Assembly (NCBI GenBank): GCA_015059965.1 | Contig: SUZM01000005.1 | Coordinates: 83,055 to 147,054 of the forward strand | Origin: Rikenellaceae bacterium | Lineage (GTDB): Bacteria > Bacteroidota > Bacteroidia > Bacteroidales > Rikenellaceae | Direction: 5' to 3' | Length of the DNA: 64,000 nucleotides | Part shown: positions 7,472 to 14,963 of the stretch, one piece after another | Layout of the letters: the number at the start of each line of letters is the position of its first letter | Position numbering within the stretch: the first letter of the stretch is position 1 | Translations under genes and position numbers: made by a program | The notes under the pieces: generated by a model | The model's input: the letters and a program-made list of their open reading frames with translations, nothing else | What the model was told of the DNA's origin: nothing | The model's database searches: none

Positions 7472-9091
7472 ATGAAACGTATCCGCAAAATACTCCTTTT
7501 CGGGGCGCTTACAGCGCTGATCGGAGGCATTGGAATCGGTGCCACCAAGAACGACTTCGGCCTGGGGCGCAACATGGAGATCCTGATCCGCATGATGCGC
7601 GAGCTGTCGGTTCACTATGTCGATGAGGTGGACCCCGACAAGCTGATGGAGGATGCCGCAGCCGGCATGGTACGCCGCCTGGACCCCTACACCACCTACC
7701 TGCCCGAGGAGGAGATGTCCGATTTCGATGTGATGACCACCGGCAAATATGGCGGCGTGGGGTCGCTCATCCGCCAAAAGGAGGAGTATGTGATCTTCGC
7801 CCAGCCCTACAAGGGATCACCTGCGGATCGTGCCGGCATCAAGATCGGCGACAAGATCCTGGCCATTGACGGCGAGGAGGCCAAGGGGTGGTCGAATGCC
7901 GAGGTGAGCAGCCGCCTGAAGGGCGACCCCAACACCACGGTGCGCATCCGCATCCGCCGCCTGATCGACGACCGAGAGGAGGAGCTCACCCTGAAGCGTG
8001 AACGCATCGCCATCCCGGGAGTTCCCTATGCCGGATGGGTGGCCGAGGGGATCGGCTACATCCAACACAGCGACTTCACCGAGGGGTGCTACGATGAGAT
8101 GCGCGCAGCCATCGGGCGCCTGCAGGCCGAGGGCGAACTCAACGGGTTGATCCTCGACTACCGCTCCAACGGGGGCGGCATCCTCCAGGAGGCGGTCCGA
8201 ATCGTGGGGCTCTTCGTCCCCAAAGGCACCGAGGTGGTGCGGACCAAGGGTCGAGGCGAGGAGAAGATCTTCCGCACCGAGCAGGAGCCTCTGCTGCCCG
8301 ATCTGCCGCTGGTGGTGCTGATCAACGGCTCTTCGGCTTCGTCGGCCGAGATCGTGGCCGGCGCCCTCCAGGATCTTGACCGCGCCACATTGGTCGGACA
8401 GAAGAGTTTCGGCAAGGGGCTGGTACAGACGACACGCCCCTTAGGTTATAACGCCTACCTGAAACTCACGACCGGCAAGTACTATATCCCCTCGGGACGT
8501 TGCATCCAGGCCATCGACTACTCGACCCACGACAAGAGCTCGGGGCGCGAGGTGGCCGACTCCCTGAAGCGGGCCTTCAAAACCGCAGGAGGCCGCACGG
8601 TCTACGACGGTGGTGGCATCACCCCCGACATCCCCCTCACCCCCCAATACATCAGCCGCTTTGCCCTGACCCTCTACTCACTGGGCTTCATCGAGGATTT
8701 CGTGGACGAGTACATGAAGCGCCACGCCGCCGACATGCACCCCTTCGATGTGGACCACTTTACAATCACGGCACAGGACTACGACGACTTCCGAGCCTTC
8801 ATACAGGACAAGGAGGTGCCCTATGAGTCGGCCTCACGCCGCATGCTCAAGGCGATGAAGGAGGCCGCCGGCGAGGATAACTTCACCGAGCTCAAGGAGC
8901 AGATCACCCTGATGGAGGAGAATCTGAAAGATGATACGAAGACCCTGCTGGAGACCTACCGCGAGGAGATCATCGAGACCATCAACTCCGATATCATCCT
9001 GCGCCACGCCTACTCCGAAGGGGTCACGCGCCACAACCTCCACTCGGATCAGGAGGTGAAGCGGGCAGTGGAGGCTTTCAAGGATCTCTGA
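7472..9091 (+). CDS. S41 family C-terminal processing peptidase (CtpA/Prc type)
   Basis: A 539-aa serine protease with an N-terminal signal or anchor segment, a PDZ domain (about residues 90-165: YGGVGSLIRQKEEYVIFAQP ... GSPADRAGIKIGDKIL), and an S41 catalytic domain. By alignment with Prc, the nucleophile is Ser290 in SSASSAEIVAGALQD and the general base is Lys315 in KSFGKGLVQ; both are present and 25 residues apart as in Prc. It should act in the periplasm, trimming C termini of envelope proteins. The long charged C-terminal helical region is normal for Bacteroidetes members. It is the last gene of the run that starts at the LysE gene. Confidence 0.93.
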   Translation: MKRIRKILLFGALTALIGGIGIGATKNDFGLGRNMEILIRMMRELSVHYVDEVDPDKLMEDAAAGMVRRLDPYTTYLPEEEMSDFDVMTTGKYGGVGSLIRQKEEYVIFAQPYKGSPADRAGIKIGDKILAIDGEEAKGWSNAEVSSRLKGDPNTTVRIRIRRLIDDREEELTLKRERIAIPGVPYAGWVAEGIGYIQHSDFTEGCYDEMRAAIGRLQAEGELNGLILDYRSNGGGILQEAVRIVGLFVPKGTEVVRTKGRGEEKIFRTEQEPLLPDLPLVVLINGSSASSAEIVAGALQDLDRATLVGQKSFGKGLVQTTRPLGYNAYLKLTTGKYYIPSGRCIQAIDYSTHDKSSGREVADSLKRAFKTAGGRTVYDGGGITPDIPLTPQYISRFALTLYSLGFIEDFVDEYMKRHAADMHPFDVDHFTITAQDYDDFRAFIQDKEVPYESASRRMLKAMKEAAGEDNFTELKEQITLMEENLKDDTKTLLETYREEIIETINSDIILRHAYSEGVTRHNLHSDQEVKRAVEAFKDL

Positions 9092-9149
9092 TCCCCAATA
9101 CACATTGCACAAATATCTCCTTCTCGTTGTGATTTTTGGCAGTGGATTT

Positions 9150-9157
9150 TATATTTG
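9150..9157 (+). promoter_or_regulatory. Bacteroidetes -7 box (TATATTTG) for the histidine kinase gene
   Basis: A perfect TAnnTTTG box 49 bp before the kinase start. A five-unit heptad repeat fills the predicted 5' UTR. Confidence 0.6.
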
Positions 9158-9170
9158 AGGTGCTCAACCC

Positions 9171-9205
9171 GAATTGTGAATCGCGAATTGCAAATCGTAA
9201 ATTGA
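9171..9205. repeat. Heptad repeat in 5' UTR of the kinase gene
   Basis: Five 7-mers in a row: GAATTGT, GAATCGC, GAATTGC, AAATCGT, AAATTGA, ending one base before the ATG at 9207. Confidence 0.75.
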
Positions 9206-9206
9206 C

Positions 9207-10382
9207 ATGAAATTTCGTCGGGACATATTTTCGTTTCGAAACCGCGTGGTGGTGATCGTGGTCGGCATTCTGCTGGGCTCGATCTCACTGCTCTATACGA
9301 ACGACATGGCCCGACGGCTCAAGGAGAAGGAGCAGCACGACGTAGCCCTCTGGGCCCACGCCATGGAGCGGGCCGGAGGCGGTGGCGGCGAGATGATGAA
9401 CGATCCGATGATCGACTACATCGTGGACAGCCACAACAACATCCCCTTCATCATCACCGACGAGGAGCTGCGCATCCTTCGCGCACACCTGATCGACGAA
9501 GAGGAGCTCTCCGACCCCGACCGGCTGCGCGAACTGCTCACCGGATTGGCCGACGAGAACCCCCCGATCCGCATCGACTACCATTGGTGGGCGGGCGACC
9601 ACTACCACCTGATCTTCTACGGCCAATCCTCACTTCTGAAGTCGCTCTACTGGTTCCCATATATCCAGCTGCTGGCCGTTGTGGTCTTCATCATCCTGGG
9701 ATTCATTGCCTTCCGATCCACGAAACGCGACGAGCAGAACCGTGTCTGGATCGGTCTGGCCAAGGAGACGGCCCATCAGCTTGGCACCCCCACCTCATCA
9801 CTGCTGGGGTGGATCGAATACCTGAAGACCCAACCCGTGGACAGATCGGCCGTCGAGGAGATGCAGAAAGATCTCACACACCTGATGAAGATCGTGGACC
9901 GCTTCTCAAAGATCGGCTCCGAGACCCCCCTCACACCGGCCAACCTGAATGAGGTGGTGGGCGAATCGGTGATGTACTTCCGCAAACGCATTCCCCGCAA
10001 CGTAACCCTCGACTACAACGGCCTGGCCATAGCCCCCCTGAGGGCCAACATCAACACGGCACTCTTCGAGTGGGTGGTGGAGAACCTGATGAAGAATTCG
10101 CTCGATGCCCTGCAGGGCCACGGCTCGATCGAGGTACACATCTCCTCGGACGAAAAGCACCTCTATGTCGATGTGAAGGATAGCGGCAAGGGGATTGCCA
10201 AAGCCAACTGGAAGCGGATCTTCGAGCCGGGCTTTACAACCAAAACCCGCGGCTGGGGTCTCGGCCTCTCGCTCTCGCGCCGCATCATCGAGGAGTACCA
10301 TCAGGGACGCATTGCCGTCGTGGAGTCCGAGATCGGCAAGGGGACAACCATCCGTATCACCCTCAAACGCCTCTTCGACTGA
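9207..10382 (+). CDS. Membrane-bound sensor histidine kinase (orphan)
   Basis: A 391-aa kinase. A first membrane segment (VVVIVVGILLGSISLLY) and a second at about residues 149-170 (YIQLLAVVVFIILGFIAF) flank a roughly 120-residue extracytoplasmic sensor. The DHp domain carries ETAHQLGTPTSSLLGW with phospho-acceptor His190. The HATPase domain has the N box ENLMKNSLDAL, G1 DSGKGI, F box FEPGFTT and G2 GWGLGLSLSRRI. No response regulator is encoded nearby, so the partner is elsewhere. The stop overlaps the start of the DUF4271 gene, and the two are likely co-translated. The signal is unknown. Confidence 0.9.
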   Translation: MKFRRDIFSFRNRVVVIVVGILLGSISLLYTNDMARRLKEKEQHDVALWAHAMERAGGGGGEMMNDPMIDYIVDSHNNIPFIITDEELRILRAHLIDEEELSDPDRLRELLTGLADENPPIRIDYHWWAGDHYHLIFYGQSSLLKSLYWFPYIQLLAVVVFIILGFIAFRSTKRDEQNRVWIGLAKETAHQLGTPTSSLLGWIEYLKTQPVDRSAVEEMQKDLTHLMKIVDRFSKIGSETPLTPANLNEVVGESVMYFRKRIPRNVTLDYNGLAIAPLRANINTALFEWVVENLMKNSLDALQGHGSIEVHISSDEKHLYVDVKDSGKGIAKANWKRIFEPGFTTKTRGWGLGLSLSRRIIEEYHQGRIAVVESEIGKGTTIRITLKRLFD

Positions 10383-11257
10383 TGAAACCCGCCTTAGACA
10401 GCCTCGGCACCATGGCCTCCGACAGCCTCTCCGCTTCGGCGGGCGACAGCCTCAGCACGCTGCAACCCGCAACCGAACCCCTGCGTCCGGTCCTCGACTC
10501 GCTGTGGGGGCGCTTTGCAGAGGCTGCCGATAGCCTACAGTCGGGAGCCCGAAACCTCGAGATCTCCGCCCTGGAGGCCTTTGGCCCCGAGGCACGCCTG
10601 GTCGCCACGGGCCGCGAAGCACTCCCTTACAGCGAATCGCTCACCGACCACCCGATCTTTCAGGGGATCCTGCTGCTGCTGGCCGCAGCCTATGCGCTGA
10701 TGGTCTGCGCCCACCTGCACGAGATCGTCGGGAGCTTCGTCCGCCAACGCAACGACGAGGGGCGCCCCACGCCCCCTTCGCAGGCAATCCACACCTCGGC
10801 CATCATCGGCCTGCTGCTGACGGCGGCATTCGTCGTCAGGCTCTGCGAAGGGTCGCTCGGCTCACTCTACGGTACGATGACCCTGCTGCTTGCAGCCCTG
10901 GGGGCCTGCATAGGGGTTCTTCTCTTCCAATGCGGCCTGATACAACTGATCGGGCGCATCGTGCTGATGCGTGACCTGGCCGAGGGGGTTATCGCCCTCA
11001 AGATACTCCACTTCAGTGTCGGGACCCTGCTGATGACCCCGCCCATCCTGCTCCTGCTGTTATGCCCACCCGGCGAGGGTTGGGGTTGGCTCTTCCTGAT
11101 TACTCTCATGGGCGGAATGGTCATTTTCCTCTTCATTAAGGAGACTTTTAAACTCTTTCTCGCAAAAAAAGTTTCAATTTTTCATTGGTTTTTGTACCTT
11201 TGCACCGTCGAATGTTTTCCCATAAGCCTTGTATGGTTGCTGGCCGTTCGATGGTAA
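10382..11257 (+). CDS. DUF4271 domain membrane protein
   Basis: A 291-aa protein: an N-terminal 95-residue Ser/Leu/Asp-rich region (DSLGTMASDSLSASAGDSLS), which looks like a flexible segment, followed by six to seven hydrophobic helices typical of DUF4271 (ILLLLAAAYALMVCAHLHEI ... FLFIKETFKLFLAKKVSIFH ... FLYLCTVECFPISLVWLLAV). The family is nearly confined to Bacteroidetes and is usually found next to uroporphyrinogen-III synthase, as here. Function is unknown. The promoter of the following gene lies inside its last 60 bp. Confidence 0.8.
   Translation: MKPALDSLGTMASDSLSASAGDSLSTLQPATEPLRPVLDSLWGRFAEAADSLQSGARNLEISALEAFGPEARLVATGREALPYSESLTDHPIFQGILLLLAAAYALMVCAHLHEIVGSFVRQRNDEGRPTPPSQAIHTSAIIGLLLTAAFVVRLCEGSLGSLYGTMTLLLAALGACIGVLLFQCGLIQLIGRIVLMRDLAEGVIALKILHFSVGTLLMTPPILLLLLCPPGEGWGWLFLITLMGGMVIFLFIKETFKLFLAKKVSIFHWFLYLCTVECFPISLVWLLAVRW
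11195..11202 (+). promoter_or_regulatory. Bacteroidetes -7 box (TACCTTTG) for hemD-rnpA
   Basis: A perfect box within the 3' end of the DUF4271 gene, about 82 bp upstream of the hemD start. It allows hemD and rnpA to be transcribed separately from the kinase gene. Confidence 0.65.
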
Positions 11258-11283
11258 GTGATTATAAGTTACACCAAATATAG

Positions 11284-12165
11284 TTGAAGTTGAAAGTAAA
11301 TAAGATTCTGGTATCGCAGCCTCACCCGGCCGTGATCGAAAAATCCCCCTTTTACGAATACGCCAAAGAGCATGAGGTCGAGGTGGTTTACAAACCCCTG
11401 ATCCGCGTGGTGGGTGTCACCCTGAAAGAGTTTCGCAGCCAGCGCGTCGAGATCCTGGACCATACTGCCGTTATCTTCACCTCGCGCACCACGGTGGACA
11501 GCTTCTTCCACATCTGCGAGGAGGCACGCATCACCGTCCCCGAGTCGATGAAATACATCTGCCAGACCGAGGCCGTAGCCCTCTATCTGCAAAAATACAT
11601 CATCTACCGCAAGCGCAAGATCTCCTTCTCGAACGGCAGCTTCACAAACTTCCTGGAGCTGATCATCAAGCACAAGGAGGAGAACTTCATGCTCGCCCTG
11701 AGCGAACCCCACAAGCCCGAGCTGCCCGAGACTCTGGCCAAGCTCAAGCTGAAGGTCGATCCTGTGATCCTGGCCCGTACCGTGGCCGCCGACTGCTCGG
11801 AGGTGGACTTCAAATCCTTTGATCTGCTGGCCCTCTACTCCCCCTCGGACGTGAAGGCCCTTCTGGAGCATGAGAAGGCCGAGGAGATGCCCCCCGTAGC
11901 CACCTTTGGTGAGGGGACACTGCTCGCCGCCATCGATGCCGGATTGCGTGTCAAAGCTTCAGCCCCCTCCCCCGAGGCCCCCTCGATGGCCAAGGCCGTG
12001 GAGATCTACACCTCGCGCCTCGAGGCCGGAGAGGAGATTGACGACGTGGAGCACAAGACCGACGTGGAGAAGGAGGAGTTCATCCGCACCCAGCAGAACA
12101 AGCTCGCCAAGAAGACCCGCGCCCGCCGCAGCTCAACCACGACAGCAACCACGCCCAAAAAGTAG
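11284..12165 (+). CDS. hemD: Uroporphyrinogen-III synthase family protein
   Basis: HemD cyclises hydroxymethylbilane to uroporphyrinogen III in tetrapyrrole synthesis. The two-lobe pattern is visible: KILVSQPHPA at the N terminus, IFTSRTTVDSFFHICEEARI, CQTEAVALYLQKY, then DLLALYSPSDVKALLEH and PVATFGEGTLLAAIDAGLRV in the second lobe. A stop codon precedes the frame directly and no ATG lies near, so a TTG start (11284, or 11290) is required. The C terminus carries an extra Lys/Arg/Thr-rich tail (KKTRARRSSTTTATTPKK). Other haem genes are not adjacent, and some Bacteroidetes members of this family may have a different role. Confidence 0.8.
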   Translation: MKLKVNKILVSQPHPAVIEKSPFYEYAKEHEVEVVYKPLIRVVGVTLKEFRSQRVEILDHTAVIFTSRTTVDSFFHICEEARITVPESMKYICQTEAVALYLQKYIIYRKRKISFSNGSFTNFLELIIKHKEENFMLALSEPHKPELPETLAKLKLKVDPVILARTVAADCSEVDFKSFDLLALYSPSDVKALLEHEKAEEMPPVATFGEGTLLAAIDAGLRVKASAPSPEAPSMAKAVEIYTSRLEAGEEIDDVEHKTDVEKEEFIRTQQNKLAKKTRARRSSTTTATTPKK

Positions 12166-12171
12166 CCTCCT

Positions 12172-12534
12172 ATGAACCAAAGCCTCTCGCGACGGGAGCG
12201 CCTGCGCACCCTGGGAGCCATCCGACGTCTCTTCGAGAGCGGCGAGGGGGGCTTTGTCTATCCGTTCCGCTACCTCTGCTTCGCCGAGGCCGACACCATG
12301 CCCTCGGTGCGCCTGCTCTTCTCGGTGCCCAAGCGCTACCATAAGCGGGCCAACAAACGCAACCTGCTCAAGCGCCGAATGCGCGAGGCCTACCGCCTCA
12401 ATAAAGCAGAGCTCGGCGAACACTCCGCCTCGATGGACCTCGCCCTGATCTACTCGGCCAAGGAGGTGCTCTCGTATGCCCGCATGGAGCACGCCATAAA
12501 GAAGATCCTTGCAAAGGTGGCCGAAAACGTCTGA
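12172..12534 (+). CDS. rnpA: Ribonuclease P protein component
   Basis: The protein subunit of RNase P, which helps the RNA subunit to cut tRNA 5' leaders. This 120-aa basic protein starts SLSRRERLRTLGAIRRLFES and carries the family signature KRYHKRANKRNLLKRRMREA (the RNR motif is KRANKRNLLKRR). It follows hemD by 6 bp and precedes yidD, the usual arrangement. rpmH is not in this window. Confidence 0.95.
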   Translation: MNQSLSRRERLRTLGAIRRLFESGEGGFVYPFRYLCFAEADTMPSVRLLFSVPKRYHKRANKRNLLKRRMREAYRLNKAELGEHSASMDLALIYSAKEVLSYARMEHAIKKILAKVAENV

Positions 12535-12540
12535 TCCATG

Positions 12541-12690
12541 CACGATTCACAATTATTTTTCTTTGTGATTTTTACTTGAGGATTTTGACCGTAAATTTGT
12601 ATCGGTTCTGCCCTCACTCTTTGGTCTGAATTTTACAAACAAATATCCCCTTAGAAATATTCCGACGCATAAGCCCAATTGTGAATCGTG
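12541..12690. repeat. 150-bp spacer bounded by perfect 14-bp inverted repeats of the heptad family
   Basis: CACGATTCACAATT (12541-12554) is the exact reverse complement of AATTGTGAATCGTG (12677-12690). The right arm continues as a heptad array to about 12703 and supplies the yidD start codon. The AT-rich interior holds no gene. The layout resembles a small non-coding inverted-repeat unit. Confidence 0.75.
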
Positions 12691-12924
12691 AATTGTAAAT
12701 TGATCAAACGTCTTATTGCCTGGCCGATGCTGCTGCTGATACGCTTCTACCAACGCTGCATCTCACCCCTTACACCCCCATCGTGCCGGTTCACCCCCAC
12801 CTGCTCACAATATGCGCTGGAGGCAATCCGCCGCCACGGCCCCTTCAAGGGGGGCTGGCTCACCCTGAAGCGCCTTGCCCGCTGCCACCCCTGGGGCGGC
12901 AGCGGCTACGACCCAGTCCCCTAA
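12688..12924 (+). CDS. yidD: Membrane protein insertion efficiency factor YidD
   Basis: A 78-aa protein with the complete YidD signature: [40 protein letters not shown] and [17 protein letters not shown], with the conserved cysteines. It is thought to assist YidC-dependent insertion at the inner membrane. No ATG exists at the proper place. The start is GTG 12688, or TTG 12700 (which would give MIKRLIAWP); both lie within the heptad repeat array. It follows rnpA as in most bacteria, but yidC is not here. Confidence 0.9.
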   Translation: MNCKLIKRLIAWPMLLLIRFYQRCISPLTPPSCRFTPTCSQYALEAIRRHGPFKGGWLTLKRLARCHPWGGSGYDPVP

Positions 12925-13027
12925 AGATATGGGAGCCCGATCATCGGGAAAAGGCCGACTTTGAGCATAAAAGCATATCTGCCCAGAATTTTAGGCGCTC
13001 TCATTTCCATATTTGCAGAAATATTGC

Positions 13028-13035
13028 TATATTTG
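13028..13035 (+). promoter_or_regulatory. Bacteroidetes -7 box (TATATTTG) for the ATPase-nuclease pair
   Basis: A perfect TAnnTTTG box 21 bp before the ATPase start at 13057. It gives a very short leader and indicates the two-gene cassette is transcribed independently of yidD. Confidence 0.65.
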
Positions 13036-13056
13036 CGCATATATACACTTTTTTGT

Positions 13057-14352
13057 ATGAAAAAGACGGTAGAATTATCGGTTAGAGATTTTCGGGCCAT
13101 CAAACACGCCGACATTGCCATTGACGGTATCACCGTGGTTGCCGGTGTAAACGGATGTGGAAAGAGCACGTTGTCCAAATTGCTCTATTACATCCTTCAC
13201 GAAACAAATGCCTATGAAAATCTGGCTGTCTCCTATTTTAACAACCAAGCGCAACCCTATTTCAATCTGCTTGAGCAGATGCAATACCGCGTAATCATGC
13301 ACAAAGGGTTCAGCTCAATAGGTCTTGGCCGCCATCTGCGCTTTGCGGGGCTTCCCGGCATGGAGCAAGCCGATTTGTTTATGAATAATGTGAAGGATCT
13401 GTGTGACCGATTTTGGGAATACACAAGAAAGACTTCCGGTGATTATGAGATCTCCGAGCGATTGGAATGGATTCTTCGCTCCACAACACGCTCCTCGACA
13501 AGCCACTCTACCCGGGAGATGCTCGATATGCTTATCCTTCAGATGAACGACCTGCTTGATGAGGCTAAGAAGATCAACCTGGAGCGCCCCATTCGCATTC
13601 TGAAAAATAATTTGAGTGAAATTTTCAATACCAACTTTCCTCGAAACATCGTCCTCAAAGAGTGGGGAGATCCCATCATTGGCGAAGGTGTAAACAATGT
13701 TCCGATTCTCCATTCGGTAAAAAAGGTTGCCTACATTGACACACCGATGGTCATCGGCATGCCAACCAACTCCCAACAACCCGGATATTGGAAAGAGATC
13801 AACACGCTCTTGAAAAATCCTCCCCAACGAGGCTATAAACGTACAATCAACGACCTGATCAAGAAAAACATTCAGGGAGATGCTTCGTTTAGTGACGACT
13901 TCTTCGACGGTGGTTTCAAATACAAGCGCTGGGACGGCCAGGAGTTCGATTTGATGGAGTGTGCAACCGGCATCAAGTCCTTTGCCATGCTGCAGTTGTT
14001 GCTCAAAAACCGTTTTATTGACGAAAACACCCTGCTGATCATTGATGAACCCGAAGCACACCTCCACCCGCAGTGGATTGTTGAGTATGCCCGAATCATC
14101 ATTCTGTTACATAAACGAATCGGTGTAAAATTCTTCATCGCCAGCCACAGTACGGACATGGTATCGGCAATTCGTTACCTGGCCGAAAAAGAGAAGTGTT
14201 TGAATTCGCTCGGATTCTATGTGGCAGAAGAGCATACAACGGGTAGCAGCACCTACTCTTTCCGCTCGCTCGGCCACGATATCGACCCTATTTTCGAGTC
14301 GTTCAACAAATCTTTTCTGCAGTTGGACTCCTACATAAACAATCAGCGCTAA
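13057..14352 (+). CDS. AAA family ATPase (AAA_15/AAA_21, PtuA-like), putative defence ATPase
   Basis: The start is set at ATG 13057 by the promoter at 13028 and by the ABC-like N terminus (MKKTVELSVRDFRAIKHADI). The 431-aa protein has Walker A GVNGCGKST at residues 30-38, a signature-like segment ATGIKSFAMLQLLL, Walker B LLIIDEPEAHLHPQ at about 326-339, and the His-loop ASHSTDM at about 361-367. It ends soon after, with no Toprim domain, so it is not a complete OLD nuclease. ATPases of this class pair with a separate nuclease in defence systems such as Septu (PtuA). The middle region is helical and divergent. The coding sequence is visibly more AT-rich than its neighbours, which suggests transfer. 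The next gene starts one base after its stop. Confidence 0.85.
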   Translation: MKKTVELSVRDFRAIKHADIAIDGITVVAGVNGCGKSTLSKLLYYILHETNAYENLAVSYFNNQAQPYFNLLEQMQYRVIMHKGFSSIGLGRHLRFAGLPGMEQADLFMNNVKDLCDRFWEYTRKTSGDYEISERLEWILRSTTRSSTSHSTREMLDMLILQMNDLLDEAKKINLERPIRILKNNLSEIFNTNFPRNIVLKEWGDPIIGEGVNNVPILHSVKKVAYIDTPMVIGMPTNSQQPGYWKEINTLLKNPPQRGYKRTINDLIKKNIQGDASFSDDFFDGGFKYKRWDGQEFDLMECATGIKSFAMLQLLLKNRFIDENTLLIIDEPEAHLHPQWIVEYARIIILLHKRIGVKFFIASHSTDMVSAIRYLAEKEKCLNSLGFYVAEEHTTGSSTYSFRSLGHDIDPIFESFNKSFLQLDSYINNQR

Positions 14353-14353
14353 T

Positions 14354-14854
14354 ATGGTGACTCCGGAACCCAAATACGAAGAGGGCTGCATAGAGTCGTT
14401 TGCCCGGAGAAATCCTCGAATGACGGAGTGTGTGGAGACAATTCGAAACATCCTCAAAAACGAACATCACAAATCCGGGAAAATGCCCTTTACCGCACAG
14501 ACCGCATTGAACCTTGATCGCTATGAGCGGGTTCGGGAAAAGAGGAGCACATCACAAAGTACGGTGGATTTTGTCGTTGGCTTAAGGAACAACTATCTGC
14601 TACCGGTTGAAGCCAAACTGGAGGTGGAAAATGTCGAGAACATTGTTAAGGATATTGCCACCAAAAGGAGACACTCTCTGGATATTTTACGCTCCTCGGA
14701 GGGTTTTATTCACCACACGAAACAGATGGTAATTCTCTTGAACGATAAAAACTTTTTCCAGAAAGAGCGCAAACTGAGAAATTTGTTGAGAAATAATCCG
14801 ACCTATTCAATACACAATGTAGAGCGCTTCCATAAGGCCTATTTCTTGGAATAG
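14354..14854 (+). CDS. Small PD-(D/E)XK-like protein, partner of the AAA ATPase
   Basis: A 166-aa protein that I do not recognise as a named family. Residues 71-91 read VDFVVGLRNN followed by YLLPVEAKLEV: Asp72, then Glu86-Ala-Lys88, that is D-x13-E-x-K between two predicted beta strands. This is the core pattern of PD-(D/E)XK nucleases; a helix with Glu27 and Glu35 precedes it. A helical half follows (IVKDIATKRRHSLDILRSSE), then strand MVILLN. The start is one base after the ATPase stop, so translation is very probably coupled. The composition is AT-rich like the ATPase. A nuclease role is inferred from the motif and the pairing. No terminator was recognised after it. Confidence 0.6.
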   Translation: MVTPEPKYEEGCIESFARRNPRMTECVETIRNILKNEHHKSGKMPFTAQTALNLDRYERVREKRSTSQSTVDFVVGLRNNYLLPVEAKLEVENVENIVKDIATKRRHSLDILRSSEGFIHHTKQMVILLNDKNFFQKERKLRNLLRNNPTYSIHNVERFHKAYFLE

Positions 14855-14963
14855 CCAATTAGCTTTTTCTCCCTTCCGGATCCAATTTGCCATAAGCAAT
14901 AATTGCGGTACGATTTTCGTTTGTCGAATAAGAGATGCAATAAGAGTGTTTTTGAATATAATC

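Noticed and set aside
6074..7777. 567-codon minus-strand open frame opposite ispH and the S41 protease
   Set aside because: It is antisense to several conserved genes and its translation is low-complexity (His/Leu/Gly-rich) with no domain.
13057..14854. Complete OLD-family nuclease or Gabija system
   Set aside because: The ATPase ends right after the His-loop region with no Toprim domain, and no UvrD-like helicase gene follows.
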